Positions 1-8,900 of a DNA stretch of 16,523 bases are shown here, piece after piece. Positions within the stretch are counted from its first letter, which is position 1, and each line of letters starts with the position of its first letter. This DNA is from Bacteroidales bacterium (lineage in GTDB: Bacteria > Bacteroidota > Bacteroidia > Bacteroidales > WCHB1-69). Under the pieces are notes generated by a model that had not been told where the DNA came from, ran no database searches, and saw only the letters and a list, made by a program, of their open reading frames with translations. The translations under genes were made by a program, and so were the position numbers. The stretch lies in contig JAFPXF010000064.1 in the NCBI GenBank assembly GCA_017394765.1, forward strand, positions 1-16,523. Reading direction: 5' to 3'.

Positions 1-1
1 G

Positions 2-121
2 GTGTTATATGCTTTACAATTGGATGATGACATTCTGCTTTTGGCGCAGAAGGATGAGATGGGCAGAGCCTTGCAGGACCTCGCGCTGAAACACCGCGAA
101 AGGGCGTCGAAAAAGGTTTAA
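2..121 (+). CDS. 3' end of probable HipB-like XRE antitoxin (partial)
   Basis: The window opens inside a reading frame (phase starting at base 2) that ends at TAA 119-121 and gives 39 residues ending in ERASKKV. The sequence ...DDDILLLAQKDEMGRALQDL... resembles the tail that follows the helix-turn-helix in XRE-type regulators encoded next to HipA kinases in Bacteroidota. The helix-turn-helix itself is outside the window, so the family call rests on this tail and on position: the hipA-like gene starts only 24 bp downstream on the same strand. If correct, it is the DNA-binding antitoxin that neutralises the kinase and represses the pair. The start is not visible. Confidence 0.6.
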   Translation: MLYALQLDDDILLLAQKDEMGRALQDLALKHRERASKKV

Positions 122-145
122 AGTTGATGGTTTAATGGATAGAGT

Positions 146-1390
146 ATGAAGACATTATATGTTTATGCGGATTTTGACTGGCTGGCTGAACCGATGTTGG
201 TGGGCGAGTTGAGCTATGAATCGCTTCGTGGCTCGGATAGCTATGCTTTCAAATTCGATAACGATTGGCTTCGGCAGTACGGCAGTCTCTTTCTGAGCGC
301 CGACATCAACAACTATCCAGGACAGCAGTACACCCAACCTGGACGTGACATTTTCGGCTGTTTCAGCGATGCGTTGCCCGACCGTTGGGGCAGGCTCTTG
401 TTAAACCGACGCGAACAGATTTTAGCTACCGAAGAACGGCGACCTATCAGGAGACTCTCGTCATTTGACTATCTCATTGGCATTGATGACTTTTCGCGTA
501 TAGGTGGTTTCCGTTTCAAGACGATACCCGATGGCGAGTTCATTAACTGTGACAGTCATCTTCGCATTCCTCCGTTGGCCGACCTTCGATCTTTGGTTGC
601 CGCCAGTATGGAGATTGAGAAAAGCGAGGAGCAGAACCGCTTGCCCGAAAAGAAATGGATACAACAACTCGTTCATCCGGGAAGTTCGTTGGGCGGTGCA
701 CGTCCCAAAGCGGGTGTGCGTGGCACCGACGGCTGCCTTTACGTGGCCAAGTTCCCGTCCCGCAACGACGATTACGATGTGTCGCTCTGGGAGCATTTGA
801 GTCATCTGTTGGCAAAAAAGGCTGGTGTAAATGCCGCTGAAACAAGTGTCATTTCCACGGGTGAGAAATACCATGCGCTGCTCTCCAAGCGTTTCGACAG
901 AACTGCTGACAGACGACGAATCCACTTTGCGTCAGCGATGACCCTTTTGGGTTTGACGGATGGCAGCAATGCCCAAACGGGCAACGGCTATCTCGACATC
1001 GTTGATTTCATCCTCCAGAACTGCTGCGACGTGGAGAACAATCTGCGTCAGCTCTACCGCCGTGTAGCGTTCAACATCGCTATTGGCAACACAGACGACC
1101 ATTTCCGCAACCACGGCTTCCTGCTCACCCCAAAGGGCTGGACACTCTCGCCCGCCTACGACATGAATCCCACCACCAACGAATACCAAAGTCTCCTCAT
1201 CAATTCTTCAACCAACAAGTCCGATTTGAATCTTCTCTTGGGATCCTCGGAAGAGTACATGATTGGCAAAGATGAGGCATCAAAAATCATACAAGAGGTG
1301 ACGAATGCCATCAAAGGTTGGCGAAGAATGGCCGTCAGTCTTGGAATAGCGAAACGTGAGATGGAATTGTTAGGACAAATCCTTGGTTGA
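146..1390 (+). CDS. hipA: HipA-family serine/threonine kinase (type II toxin-antitoxin toxin)
   Basis: The protein has 414 residues, close to the usual HipA length of about 440. HipA kinases phosphorylate translation-related targets such as glutamyl-tRNA synthetase and cause growth arrest or persistence. Visible motifs, in order: an N-terminal HipA_N-like lobe (about 1-125); the phosphate-binding/autophosphorylation loop GSSLGGARPK (179-188); a conserved lysine in YVAKFPS (Lys202); the catalytic loop GNTDDHFRNHGF (314-325), whose Asp317 aligns with the E. coli catalytic Asp; and the metal-binding PAYDMNP (Asp339). All key residues are present, so the enzyme should be active. The ATG at 146 lies 24 bp after the upstream partial gene, giving a HipB-HipA operon. 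The substrate cannot be inferred. Confidence 0.9.
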   Translation: MKTLYVYADFDWLAEPMLVGELSYESLRGSDSYAFKFDNDWLRQYGSLFLSADINNYPGQQYTQPGRDIFGCFSDALPDRWGRLLLNRREQILATEERRPIRRLSSFDYLIGIDDFSRIGGFRFKTIPDGEFINCDSHLRIPPLADLRSLVAASMEIEKSEEQNRLPEKKWIQQLVHPGSSLGGARPKAGVRGTDGCLYVAKFPSRNDDYDVSLWEHLSHLLAKKAGVNAAETSVISTGEKYHALLSKRFDRTADRRRIHFASAMTLLGLTDGSNAQTGNGYLDIVDFILQNCCDVENNLRQLYRRVAFNIAIGNTDDHFRNHGFLLTPKGWTLSPAYDMNPTTNEYQSLLINSSTNKSDLNLLLGSSEEYMIGKDEASKIIQEVTNAIKGWRRMAVSLGIAKREMELLGQILG

Positions 1391-1399
1391 GGATTTTTG

Positions 1400-1407
1400 T
1401 ATTTTTG
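1400..1407 (+). promoter_or_regulatory. -7 element of the DUF5714 gene
   Basis: TATTTTTG matches the Bacteroidota -7 consensus TAnnTTTG and lies 13 bp before the ATG at 1421, so the transcript leader would be only a few bases long. No clear -33 TTTG was found at the expected distance inside the end of hipA. The box argues for a start at 1421 over an upstream TTG at 1397 in the same frame. Confidence 0.55.
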
Positions 1408-1420
1408 CCACAAAAAAAAT

Positions 1421-2125
1421 ATGAACCACGAAGAATGCCTGATTTGCGGTGCGCCGCTGGAATATCTTGAACAGAACACACTGATGGAGTGTGCGATATG
1501 CCACAAAAAGGAGAACAGCAAGACCCGTTGCGTCAACGGCCATTACATCTGCTCCGAGTGCCACACGGCGGGGATGGACACTATCGTCGGCCTCTGCCTG
1601 GCGGAGTCGTCAAGAAATCCCGTCGAAATCCTTAACAAGATGATGGAACTGCCGTTCTGCCATATACACGGTCCGGAGCACCACGTGATGGTGGGTGCCG
1701 CGCTGCTGACGGCCTACAAGAATGCCGGAGGGGAGATTGATCTTCCCAAAGCCCTTGCGGAGATGATGAATCGTGGCAAGCAGGTTCCCGGAGGTGCTTG
1801 CGGTTTCTGGGGTGCCTGTGGCGCGGGCATCAGCTCGGGTATGTTCGTCTCCATCATCGCCAAGGCCACTCCATTGTCGCAGGAACTATTCTCCTTGCCG
1901 CACTGGATGACCGCCAAATCGCTGAACGCGATCGGCGACATCGGCGGCCCGCGCTGCTGCAAACGCGACTCCTACCTCTCCATCCTTTCCGCCATCGAGT
2001 TCGTGAAGGATCATTTCGGTATCGAGATGGAGAAACCGCACATTGTCTGCCACTATTCGGCCCGTAACAACCAATGCATCGGCAAGAGATGTCCGTTTTC
2101 GCCCTTGAAGGAGACAACCCATTAA
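1421..2125 (+). CDS. DUF5714 domain protein, cysteine-rich
   Basis: The protein has 234 residues from the ATG at 1421; an in-frame TTG at 1397 is less likely because it precedes the TATTTTTG promoter box. The N-terminus carries paired cysteines (Cys6/9, Cys24/27, Cys37, Cys44/47), which look like one or two zinc knuckles. The rest matches the DUF5714 family as I recall it: HIHGPEHH (81-88), glycine/cysteine-rich GGACGFWGACGAG (124-136), GGPRCC (175-180), and C-terminal Cys210, Cys219 and Cys224. Function is unknown. Family members in anaerobes often sit next to methyltransferase or radical-SAM genes, but none is here. The conserved Cys/His set suggests metal or Fe-S binding (inference). No signal peptide, so probably cytoplasmic. 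Confidence 0.8.
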   Translation: MNHEECLICGAPLEYLEQNTLMECAICHKKENSKTRCVNGHYICSECHTAGMDTIVGLCLAESSRNPVEILNKMMELPFCHIHGPEHHVMVGAALLTAYKNAGGEIDLPKALAEMMNRGKQVPGGACGFWGACGAGISSGMFVSIIAKATPLSQELFSLPHWMTAKSLNAIGDIGGPRCCKRDSYLSILSAIEFVKDHFGIEMEKPHIVCHYSARNNQCIGKRCPFSPLKETTH

Positions 2126-2178
2126 TTCGGCATCAAACCATATAGGTTGCGGATCATTTTTCAAAATAAATATGCACT

Positions 2179-2468
2179 ATGAAACAAGAAGTCAACCCTC
2201 AAGACTCGCCACGCGGATTTGCTTTCGAGCTGTGGAAGACGGCTGGGATGCCGAAAGTGACGATTTTCAAAACCTTCGATATCACCCGAGTGTCTATTCC
2301 GAACTGTTCACCAATCCTTTCCTGGCCTGGGGCAAATACCGCCGAGGGCTCTTTAAAACCACTTTGCCCATCTCGTTCCAGTTCCACCACGCCCAAATGG
2401 ATGGTTTCGAGGCGGCGGGCTTCCTCAACGGGCTGCAGGAGACCGTTAATGGACTCACAATAGGATAA
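2179..2468 (+). pseudogene. CatA-like O-acetyltransferase remnant with internal deletion and frame change
   Basis: Two frames together encode both ends of a chloramphenicol-acetyltransferase-like protein. From ATG 2179 the first frame gives an N-terminus with PRGFAFELWK and MPKVTIFKTFDITR. The sequence then continues in the next frame with VYSELFTNPFLAWGKYRR and SFQFHHAQMDGFEAAGFLN, ending at TAA 2466-2468. HHAQMDG is the HHxxxDG catalytic-His motif near the C-terminus of this family. Intact members have about 210 residues; roughly 120 central residues are missing and the join near 2290 changes frame. No functional trimer can be expected. In an intact enzyme the reaction is acetyl transfer from acetyl-CoA to chloramphenicol or another hydroxyl acceptor. 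An ATG at 2172 opens the second frame but gives a non-homologous N-terminus. Confidence 0.8.
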
Positions 2469-2504
2469 ACGACTCTTTCGTTTTGTAGCTCATCACTGTT
2501 ACCG

Positions 2505-3872
2505 TTACATGTAATGATACCTCTCCCGGTATTTGTAGATCATGGCGATTGACAGCGACAACGACAACACTTCGGCGCAGATAATGGAGAACCAGATGCC
2601 GTTCACACCGAAGATAGCCGGCAGGATGAACACTGCGGAGGTTTCAAACACCAGAGTCCGCACCGTGGAGATGACGGCGGAGACGATGCCGTTGTTCAAA
2701 GCGGTAAAGAGCGAGGAAGCGTAAAAGTTGAACCCCACCAGGAGATACGAGAGGCCGTAGATGCGGAACGCCCTGCAGGTGAGGGCGTAAAGTTCCGGGT
2801 CGTAGCCCACGAAAACCTTAGTGAGCCAAGGCACCGTCAGTTCCAACAAAAGCGTTTGCAACACCCCTAACACAGCGATGATTTTCATGCTGCGTTGGAA
2901 CACATTGCGCAGTTCCGAATGGTTCTGCGCCCCATAGTTGTAACTCACGATGGGCGCGGTACCCATGGCGTAGCCGAGGAAAACTCCGAAGAAGATGAAC
3001 TGCACATACATGATGACACCGTAAGCCGCCACTCCGTTCTCGCCGATATATTTCATCAACTGGAAGTTGTAGCATATCGCAAGGATACTTCCTGAAACGC
3101 TGGCAAAAAATTCGCTGATGCCGTTGGTAACCGACTGCAGAAGCGCCTTGCCGTCAAAAACCGGACGGACAAAATGCAGCATCGTCTTATTGGGGAAAAC
3201 GAAAAAGAGCAATGGCCCCACACCGCCCACCACCGAAGCGAGGAAGGTGGCCCACGCCGCGCCGCTCAGGCCTAAGCCGAAAACCACGATGAAAAGGTAA
3301 TCCATAAGGATGTTAAGCAGACCGGAAATCACCGTGAAGGCAAAACCCAACTGAGGTCGCTCAGCGGTCACCATGAAGGACTGGAACATCATCTCCAGAA
3401 TGAAAAACGGCAGTGCCAACAGCATGATACGACCATAAAGCAGACAGCTGTCCATCATGGCGGCATCGGCGCCGAGGAAACGGGCGATGGGCTCCAGAAA
3501 CAGCATACCCAACAGTCCAAACAAAGCACCTGAGCCGAAGCAGACCACTATGAGCATGGAAAAGATGCGGTTAGCTTTGGGATGGTCGCCCTCGCCGAGG
3601 GTCTTGGCCACCAACGCGCTGCCGCCCGTGCCCAACATCGAACCCACCACACCAATCAGGTACAGAAATGGCATCATCAGGTTGACGGCGGCAAAGGGTG
3701 TTTTGCCCACGAAGTTGGAGACAAACACGCCGTCCACCACGCTGTAGATGGAGGTGAAAATCATCGTGGCGATGGAGGGCAGCGTGAAGCGCATCAACTT
3801 GCGGTAACCGAAATGGTCGGAGAGTTGTATCGGTTGACTATGATTTACTAACTTGTGGGATCGCACATTCAT
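2505..3872 (-). CDS. MATE family multidrug efflux transporter
   Basis: The protein has 455 residues from the ATG at 3872; a TTG four codons upstream is also in frame but less likely. It has about 12 hydrophobic segments and the MATE pattern, with the N-terminal LPSIATMIFTSIYSVVDGVF and the repeat-half motif MGTAPIVSYNYGAQN. MATE proteins export cationic drugs or metabolites across the inner membrane using Na+ or H+ gradients. Its C-terminus converges on the CatA-like remnant. Upstream is a remnant of an outer-membrane protein gene, and a TATTTTTGC box inside that remnant could drive it separately from the RND operon. Substrates cannot be predicted. Confidence 0.93.
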   Translation of the reverse strand: MNVRSHKLVNHSQPIQLSDHFGYRKLMRFTLPSIATMIFTSIYSVVDGVFVSNFVGKTPFAAVNLMMPFLYLIGVVGSMLGTGGSALVAKTLGEGDHPKANRIFSMLIVVCFGSGALFGLLGMLFLEPIARFLGADAAMMDSCLLYGRIMLLALPFFILEMMFQSFMVTAERPQLGFAFTVISGLLNILMDYLFIVVFGLGLSGAAWATFLASVVGGVGPLLFFVFPNKTMLHFVRPVFDGKALLQSVTNGISEFFASVSGSILAICYNFQLMKYIGENGVAAYGVIMYVQFIFFGVFLGYAMGTAPIVSYNYGAQNHSELRNVFQRSMKIIAVLGVLQTLLLELTVPWLTKVFVGYDPELYALTCRAFRIYGLSYLLVGFNFYASSLFTALNNGIVSAVISTVRTLVFETSAVFILPAIFGVNGIWFSIICAEVLSLSLSIAMIYKYRERYHYM

Positions 3873-3880
3873 TTTAACAA

Positions 3881-4024
3881 TCAAAAATTATAACCAGCCC
3901 CAAAATACACCCCTATTTTGTTGTTCAGGCTGTTCCAATGAACATTGGCCATCAACGGCCCGAACTTTGTTTTATACCCGAATTGGATTGCCGCTGCAAA
4001 AATAGCGTTTTGTTCTTTTAACAT
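3881..4024 (-). pseudogene. C-terminal remnant of a patatin-like outer-membrane protein
   Basis: A 47-codon frame from ATG 4024 to TGA 3881-3883 encodes QFGYKTKFGPLMANVHWN followed by NKIGVYFGAGYNF at the very C-terminus. This matches the last beta strands of the barrel attached to Bacteroidota patatin-like phospholipases (pattern YRTKFGP...HW...GLYFNLGYxF) and ends in the aromatic residue typical of outer-membrane barrels. An in-frame stop lies upstream at about 4050-4054, and no phospholipase domain precedes it, so this is a 3' relic. It now forms the leader of the MATE gene, starting 8 bp away. Confidence 0.65.
3997..4004 (-). promoter_or_regulatory. Candidate -7 element for the MATE gene
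   Basis: On the minus strand TATTTTTG followed by C matches the TATTTTTGC boxes found before other genes here. A TTTG at plus 4027-4030 lies about 22 bp upstream, slightly longer than the usual spacing. It would give a leader of roughly 115 nt that runs through the patatin remnant. Confidence 0.4.
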
Positions 4025-4051
4025 CGCAAAAGAAAAAGATTGATTGAATTG

Positions 4052-4627
4052 TTAATGGGTATCATTCTCAGACATTATTTTCTGAAAACGGAACATCCCG
4101 TCGCTGTCAGGACTTCCGCTATCCGGATCGTTTGCGTCGGGGTGACGACTGTTGAAATACTCCACGATGTGGAAACCACAGCGGTTGACATAGAAGTGAA
4201 TGTTGCGCTTCTCGAAATAGGGTGTGTGGGTCTCCCAGACCGTCACTTCGGGGTGCAGCTGTTCGATAAGGCACCAGGCGGAATAACCGATGCCCTTGCT
4301 GTGGACTTCGGGGTTGACAAACAGCAGTTCCAATTCGCCACACCCGCCTTTCACGCTGATAACGGCACCGCCAACACGCTCCCCGTCAAGTAGAACGCGG
4401 TAGGTTTCAGCATTTTCGCCATCAATGGAGGCTTCGATAGTGGCACGGGAAATGATTTCGCCGTCCTCTTCAAAATGATTGTCACGGAGACCGAACTCTT
4501 CGGTGGCTCCGTACTTGAACGCCCGCTGGTTATCGAGGATGAACTGCTCGCGGTCGTCGGGTTGCAGCGGCAACAAGGTTACATTTTTATTGACTCTTGA
4601 CTGCATAATTCTATGGTTTATCGGCAT
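4052..4627 (-). CDS. GNAT family N-acetyltransferase
   Basis: The protein has 191 residues from ATG 4627. This start overlaps the end of the outer-membrane factor gene by 10 bp. A second ATG at 4606 ([14 protein letters not shown]) gives a more typical N-terminus; both fit translational coupling. GNAT enzymes transfer acetyl from acetyl-CoA to amines. The fold is visible as central strands [11 protein letters not shown], then the acetyl-CoA loop [10 protein letters not shown] (about 112-121), then a C-terminal part with [20 protein letters not shown]. The acidic Asp/Ser/Pro-rich segment [15 protein letters not shown] near the end is unusual. Being last in an efflux operon suggests drug or metabolite modification beside export (inference). 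The substrate is unknown. Confidence 0.87.
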   Translation of the reverse strand: MPINHRIMQSRVNKNVTLLPLQPDDREQFILDNQRAFKYGATEEFGLRDNHFEEDGEIISRATIEASIDGENAETYRVLLDGERVGGAVISVKGGCGELELLFVNPEVHSKGIGYSAWCLIEQLHPEVTVWETHTPYFEKRNIHFYVNRCGFHIVEYFNSRHPDANDPDSGSPDSDGMFRFQKIMSENDTH

Positions 4628-5964
4628 AATGCTTTGTATAGATTGATTTTTCCCTGCTGTAACTCCAACCAGTCGGCAGTCTGCTGCAACTGGGCGTTGA
4701 GCCAGGACGACTGGGCGGTTAACACTTCCAGATAGGTGACGGATGGGGAATACTGCATCAGTTCGCGGACGTTCTCCACCGCTTTTCGGCTAGCCTCCAC
4801 TTGCGCCTTGCGGACAAGCAGCTTTTGCTGGGTGGTATGGCATTCCGACAAAGCATTGGCAACCTCGCTGCCCGCCTGCAACAGTGCCTGCTCGAAGGCG
4901 ATTTGCGCCTGTTCCTGCTGCGACTTGGCTATCTCAAATCCCGCCTTGATTTGTCCCATCTGAAACAACGGCTGTGTGAGTCCGCCAATCAGGTTCAGCA
5001 ACAGTTTGGCGGGATTGACAATCTCGCCGATGTTGTTGGTCCATAAGCCGCTGGCAGTGAGCTTCAGCGACGGGTAGAACTGCGAGCGCGCCACTTTGGT
5101 GTTGCTGAACGAGGCCCGCAGCTGATACTCGGCGCTGCGCACATCCGGACGCATCGCCAGCGCCTCCAAACTGACAGGTGAATCCGCATCCATATTGATA
5201 TCTTTCACATCCGTATAATTGGAATATTGAACATTCTGAGGTGTGCGGCTCAACAACAAATTCAGTGCCCGTTCGGTCTTCTCGCGCTGCAGGCGCAAGT
5301 CGCTTACCGAAGCGATAGTGGCCTGCAATTCTGTTTCGGCTTGATTGACAGCCAATTCGTTCATCATCCCCACCTCCTTCATCGCCGTGATGGTCTCCAG
5401 CGTTTCCCGTTGCAGTTGCACGCTCTGCTCCGAAAGCCGCAGTTGCTCGTCGAGCATGATGAGCGTGTAGTAAGCGTTGGCTACGGAAGCAATGAGCTGC
5501 AACTGCGTATATTTGAGTTGTTCCTGTGCGTTCATCCACTGGTATTTCGTTGCTGCTTTCAGAGCTTCCACCTGTCCACCGAGGTTCAATTCCCAGCTCA
5601 TCGTGAGCGGCAGTTCGTAGCTGGTGGAAACCGGTGCTCCGTTGGCTTTGGTGACAGTGGCCGATGGCGACAGGGTGAACGACGGCAGATAAGACAATTT
5701 TGCCACCCGCATCTGGATGGCGGCCTGTTCCACATTGAGCTGCATAGTGCGCACATCGGCATTGTTCGTCAGCGCTTCGGAAATCAGTGCTTGCAAAGAT
5801 TCGTCCACGAAAATCTCCTGCCACGAACGCATAGGGACACTGTCAACCAGTACGATGTCCGGTTCAAGAAGATTTGGCCTGACGGCTTCCTCAACCACCG
5901 GTTTCTGCACACCGCAGCCGACCATCAATGCCGATACCAATATCAAAAACAATCTATTTTTCAT
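4618..5964 (-). CDS. TolC-family RND efflux outer-membrane lipoprotein (NodT-like)
   Basis: The protein has 448 residues from ATG 5964; that start overlaps the RND gene by 11 bp and is followed by a lipoprotein signal. The N-terminus [17 protein letters not shown] has a lipobox with the acylated cysteine at 17. Two OEP-type halves rich in long alpha-helix follow, including [19 protein letters not shown] and [16 protein letters not shown], a family landmark. Such proteins trimerise into an outer-membrane channel with a periplasmic helical barrel and dock on the adaptor and RND pump. The gene lies between pump and GNAT with overlaps on both sides, so the three are one translationally coupled unit. 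Confidence 0.93.
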   Translation of the reverse strand: MKNRLFLILVSALMVGCGVQKPVVEEAVRPNLLEPDIVLVDSVPMRSWQEIFVDESLQALISEALTNNADVRTMQLNVEQAAIQMRVAKLSYLPSFTLSPSATVTKANGAPVSTSYELPLTMSWELNLGGQVEALKAATKYQWMNAQEQLKYTQLQLIASVANAYYTLIMLDEQLRLSEQSVQLQRETLETITAMKEVGMMNELAVNQAETELQATIASVSDLRLQREKTERALNLLLSRTPQNVQYSNYTDVKDINMDADSPVSLEALAMRPDVRSAEYQLRASFSNTKVARSQFYPSLKLTASGLWTNNIGEIVNPAKLLLNLIGGLTQPLFQMGQIKAGFEIAKSQQEQAQIAFEQALLQAGSEVANALSECHTTQQKLLVRKAQVEASRKAVENVRELMQYSPSVTYLEVLTAQSSWLNAQLQQTADWLELQQGKINLYKALCR

Positions 5965-8900
5965 AGTGTACTTTTTCTTGAATCTTTTGGAAGATGGTGA
6001 AAAGCGTGGGCACAGCGGTGAGCAAGCCGAGCGTGCCGAACAGCATTCCACCCACGACACAAACTCCGATAGTGCGGCTGCCATTGGCACCCACGCCCGA
6101 GGCGAACATCAGGGGCAGCATACCGATAATCATCGTCAGCGAGGTCATCAGGATAGGACGCAGACGCACTTTGGCGCTGCTGAGTGCCGCATCAGCGAGC
6201 GACATCCCTTCGCGGCGCGCCTGCGAAGCGTACTCGGTGAGCAGGATGGCCGTCTTTGACAGCAGACCCACCAACATCACCATCCCGATCTGCATGTAGA
6301 TGTTGTTCTCCACGCCGAACAGCTTGGTGAACAGCAAACTGCCCGCCAGACCGAAGGGCACCGACAGCATCACCGCCAGCGGGATGAAAAGACTTTCGTA
6401 GAGGGCCACCATCACGAGATAGGCGAATACGATGCATATCAGGAAGATGAAGATCACTCTGCCGGATGTCTGGTTCTCCTCGCGGGTGATGCCGCCAAAC
6501 TCAATGCTGTAGCCCACGGGCAGCTCCTTCGCGGTAGTCTCCTGGATGGCTTTGATGGCGCGGCCCGAGCTGCTGCCCTGCGCCACACTACCCGACACAT
6601 CGATGCTGGGGAACATATTGAAACTGTTGATGGACTGCGGCATATACTCTTTGGTGAGGGTGACGAACTGGTTGACGGGCATCATCTCGCCACTTTCGGA
6701 ACGCACAAAGAGACTCGCCAACGACTCGGGTCGGTTGCGGTCGGAGGGCCGGAGCTGCAAATCCACCTGATACACCTTGTTGAACTTGTTGAAGTTGGAG
6801 ATATAGTCGCCGCCCAAGCAAGCGCCCATCTCGTTGAGGACGGTGGAGGGTGCGACCCCCATCTTCTTGCACCGCGCCACATCCAAATCAACACGGTACT
6901 GCGGATAGTTGACATCGTAGCTCGAATAGATCTCGCCGATTTCCGGGCGCTCGCTGAGCTTTTCCATAAAACGGGTGGTGACTGCGTGCAGCGTTTTTGC
7001 ATCTTGCCCGTTGCGACCCTGCACCGAGAACTCGAAGCCGCCGTTGCCGCCATAGCCCTCCACCATACCCGGTTCGGAGACGAAACTCTGCGCCTCCGTT
7101 TCCTGGGACAAAATCTCGTCTATTTTCTCCATAATGGCGGAAGAGGAGTGTGCTTTTCCTCGGCGTTCTTTCCACGGTTTCAGTTGGATGAAGATATTGG
7201 CACCGGCTCCGACACCCACCACGCCGCCGACATCCTGCACCTCGGGCAACTCACGGATCTTGTCGCAATTACGGTTCATCATCTCGAAAGTCTTGTTGGC
7301 CGTGTAGCCCGGCGGAGGCGTAAGGTCCACGAAGAGCGTGCCCATATCTTCGTTGGGGACAAAGCCCGTGGGCACCACTTTGAATAGGATGCCGAACAGC
7401 AGCAACACTGCCACCACACTGCCGACCGTAAGCCATTTGCGGCCAAGCAGCCAGCGGACCACATTGGTGTAATGTTTTAATAGGGCGGAGAAGGTTACAT
7501 CGTAGGCATTTTTGATTCGATCGGACACCGCCTTTGTAGGGGCGAATGATGATTCGCCCCTACAAGACGACGGTTTCAACATCAATGCGCACAATGCCGG
7601 TGACAATGTCAGTGCATTGATCAACGAAATGCCCACCGCGACAGCCATCGTCAGACCGAACTGTTTGAAGAAGATGCCGGTGGTGCCGCCCATGAAGGCG
7701 ACGGGGATGAAGATGACCATAAAGACCAGCGTGGTGGTGAACAGCGTGACGGAAAGACCATTCATAGCCTCCTCCGAGGCTTTGCGGGCCGAGGTTGTAG
7801 AGACGCAAAATTTTGCGTCTCTACCTTGCCTCGTTTTCACCGCCTCCACCACCACGATGGAGTCATCGACCACCGTACCAATAACCAGCACCAACGCGAA
7901 GAGCGTCAGCAGGTTGACGGAGAATCCCGCCACCTTCATGAAGGCGAAAGTGCCGATGAGCGAGACGATAATGCCGACGGCGGGAATCAACGTGGCGCGA
8001 AAATCTTGCAGGAAGAAGAGCACCACAACCAGCACCAGCAGAATGGCAATGACGAGTGTCAGAATCACCTCGCGGATGGAGGCGAAGAGGAAGTCGTTGG
8101 TGTTGTCGAAGGTGACGATTTTCACGTCCTTGGGCAGCGATTTCTCGGTTTCGACCAGCAGTTTGTCGATTTCGAGGTTGATTTTGGTGGCATTGGAACC
8201 GGCCATCTGGCTCACCGAACCCATCACGCCCGGATGCCCGTTGATGCTGTTGATGTAGTCGTAATCCGACTGTCCTAACTCCACATCTGCCACATCCTTC
8301 AGCAGCAGCTCCTCGCCGGTGGGCAGCGAAGCAATCACAAGGTTCTCGAACTCCGACACCTCGGTTTTGCGACCCGTATAGCGCAGCATATATTGGAACA
8401 CATTGTCGGAGTTGCTGCCCAACGAACCGACAGAGGCCTCAATGTTCTGTTCGGCCAGCACGGCGGATATGTCGCTGGGCATCAGCTTGTGACGCGCCAT
8501 AACGTCAGGTTTGAGCCAGATCCGGAGGGCATATTGCGCGCCCCACACCTCCACCTTGCCCACGCCTTTGATGCGCAGCAAGGCGGGACGCAGGTTGTTG
8601 TAGAAATAGTTGCTGAGGAAGTTCTCGTCGTAGGTGCCGTTGGGACTCTCCAGCGCGATGATGCGGAGCTGGCCGGGTTGCCGTTTCTCGGTCGCCACGC
8701 CCGTCTGCAGCACCTCGGCGGGCAGCTGCGCCTGTGCTTGGATGACGCGATTCTGCACGTTCACGGCGGCCATATCGGCATTGGCACCCTGCTCGAAGTA
8801 GATGGTGATGCTGGCCGAGCCGTTGCTGGCCGACGAAGTCATGTAGGTCATCCCCTCCACCCCGTTGATGGCCTCCTCCATCGGCATCACCACGCTCTTC

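Noticed and set aside
5227..6259. Long plus-strand frames opposite the TolC and RND genes
   Set aside because: Antisense shadows of strongly conserved genes, with low-complexity His/Gln-rich translations.
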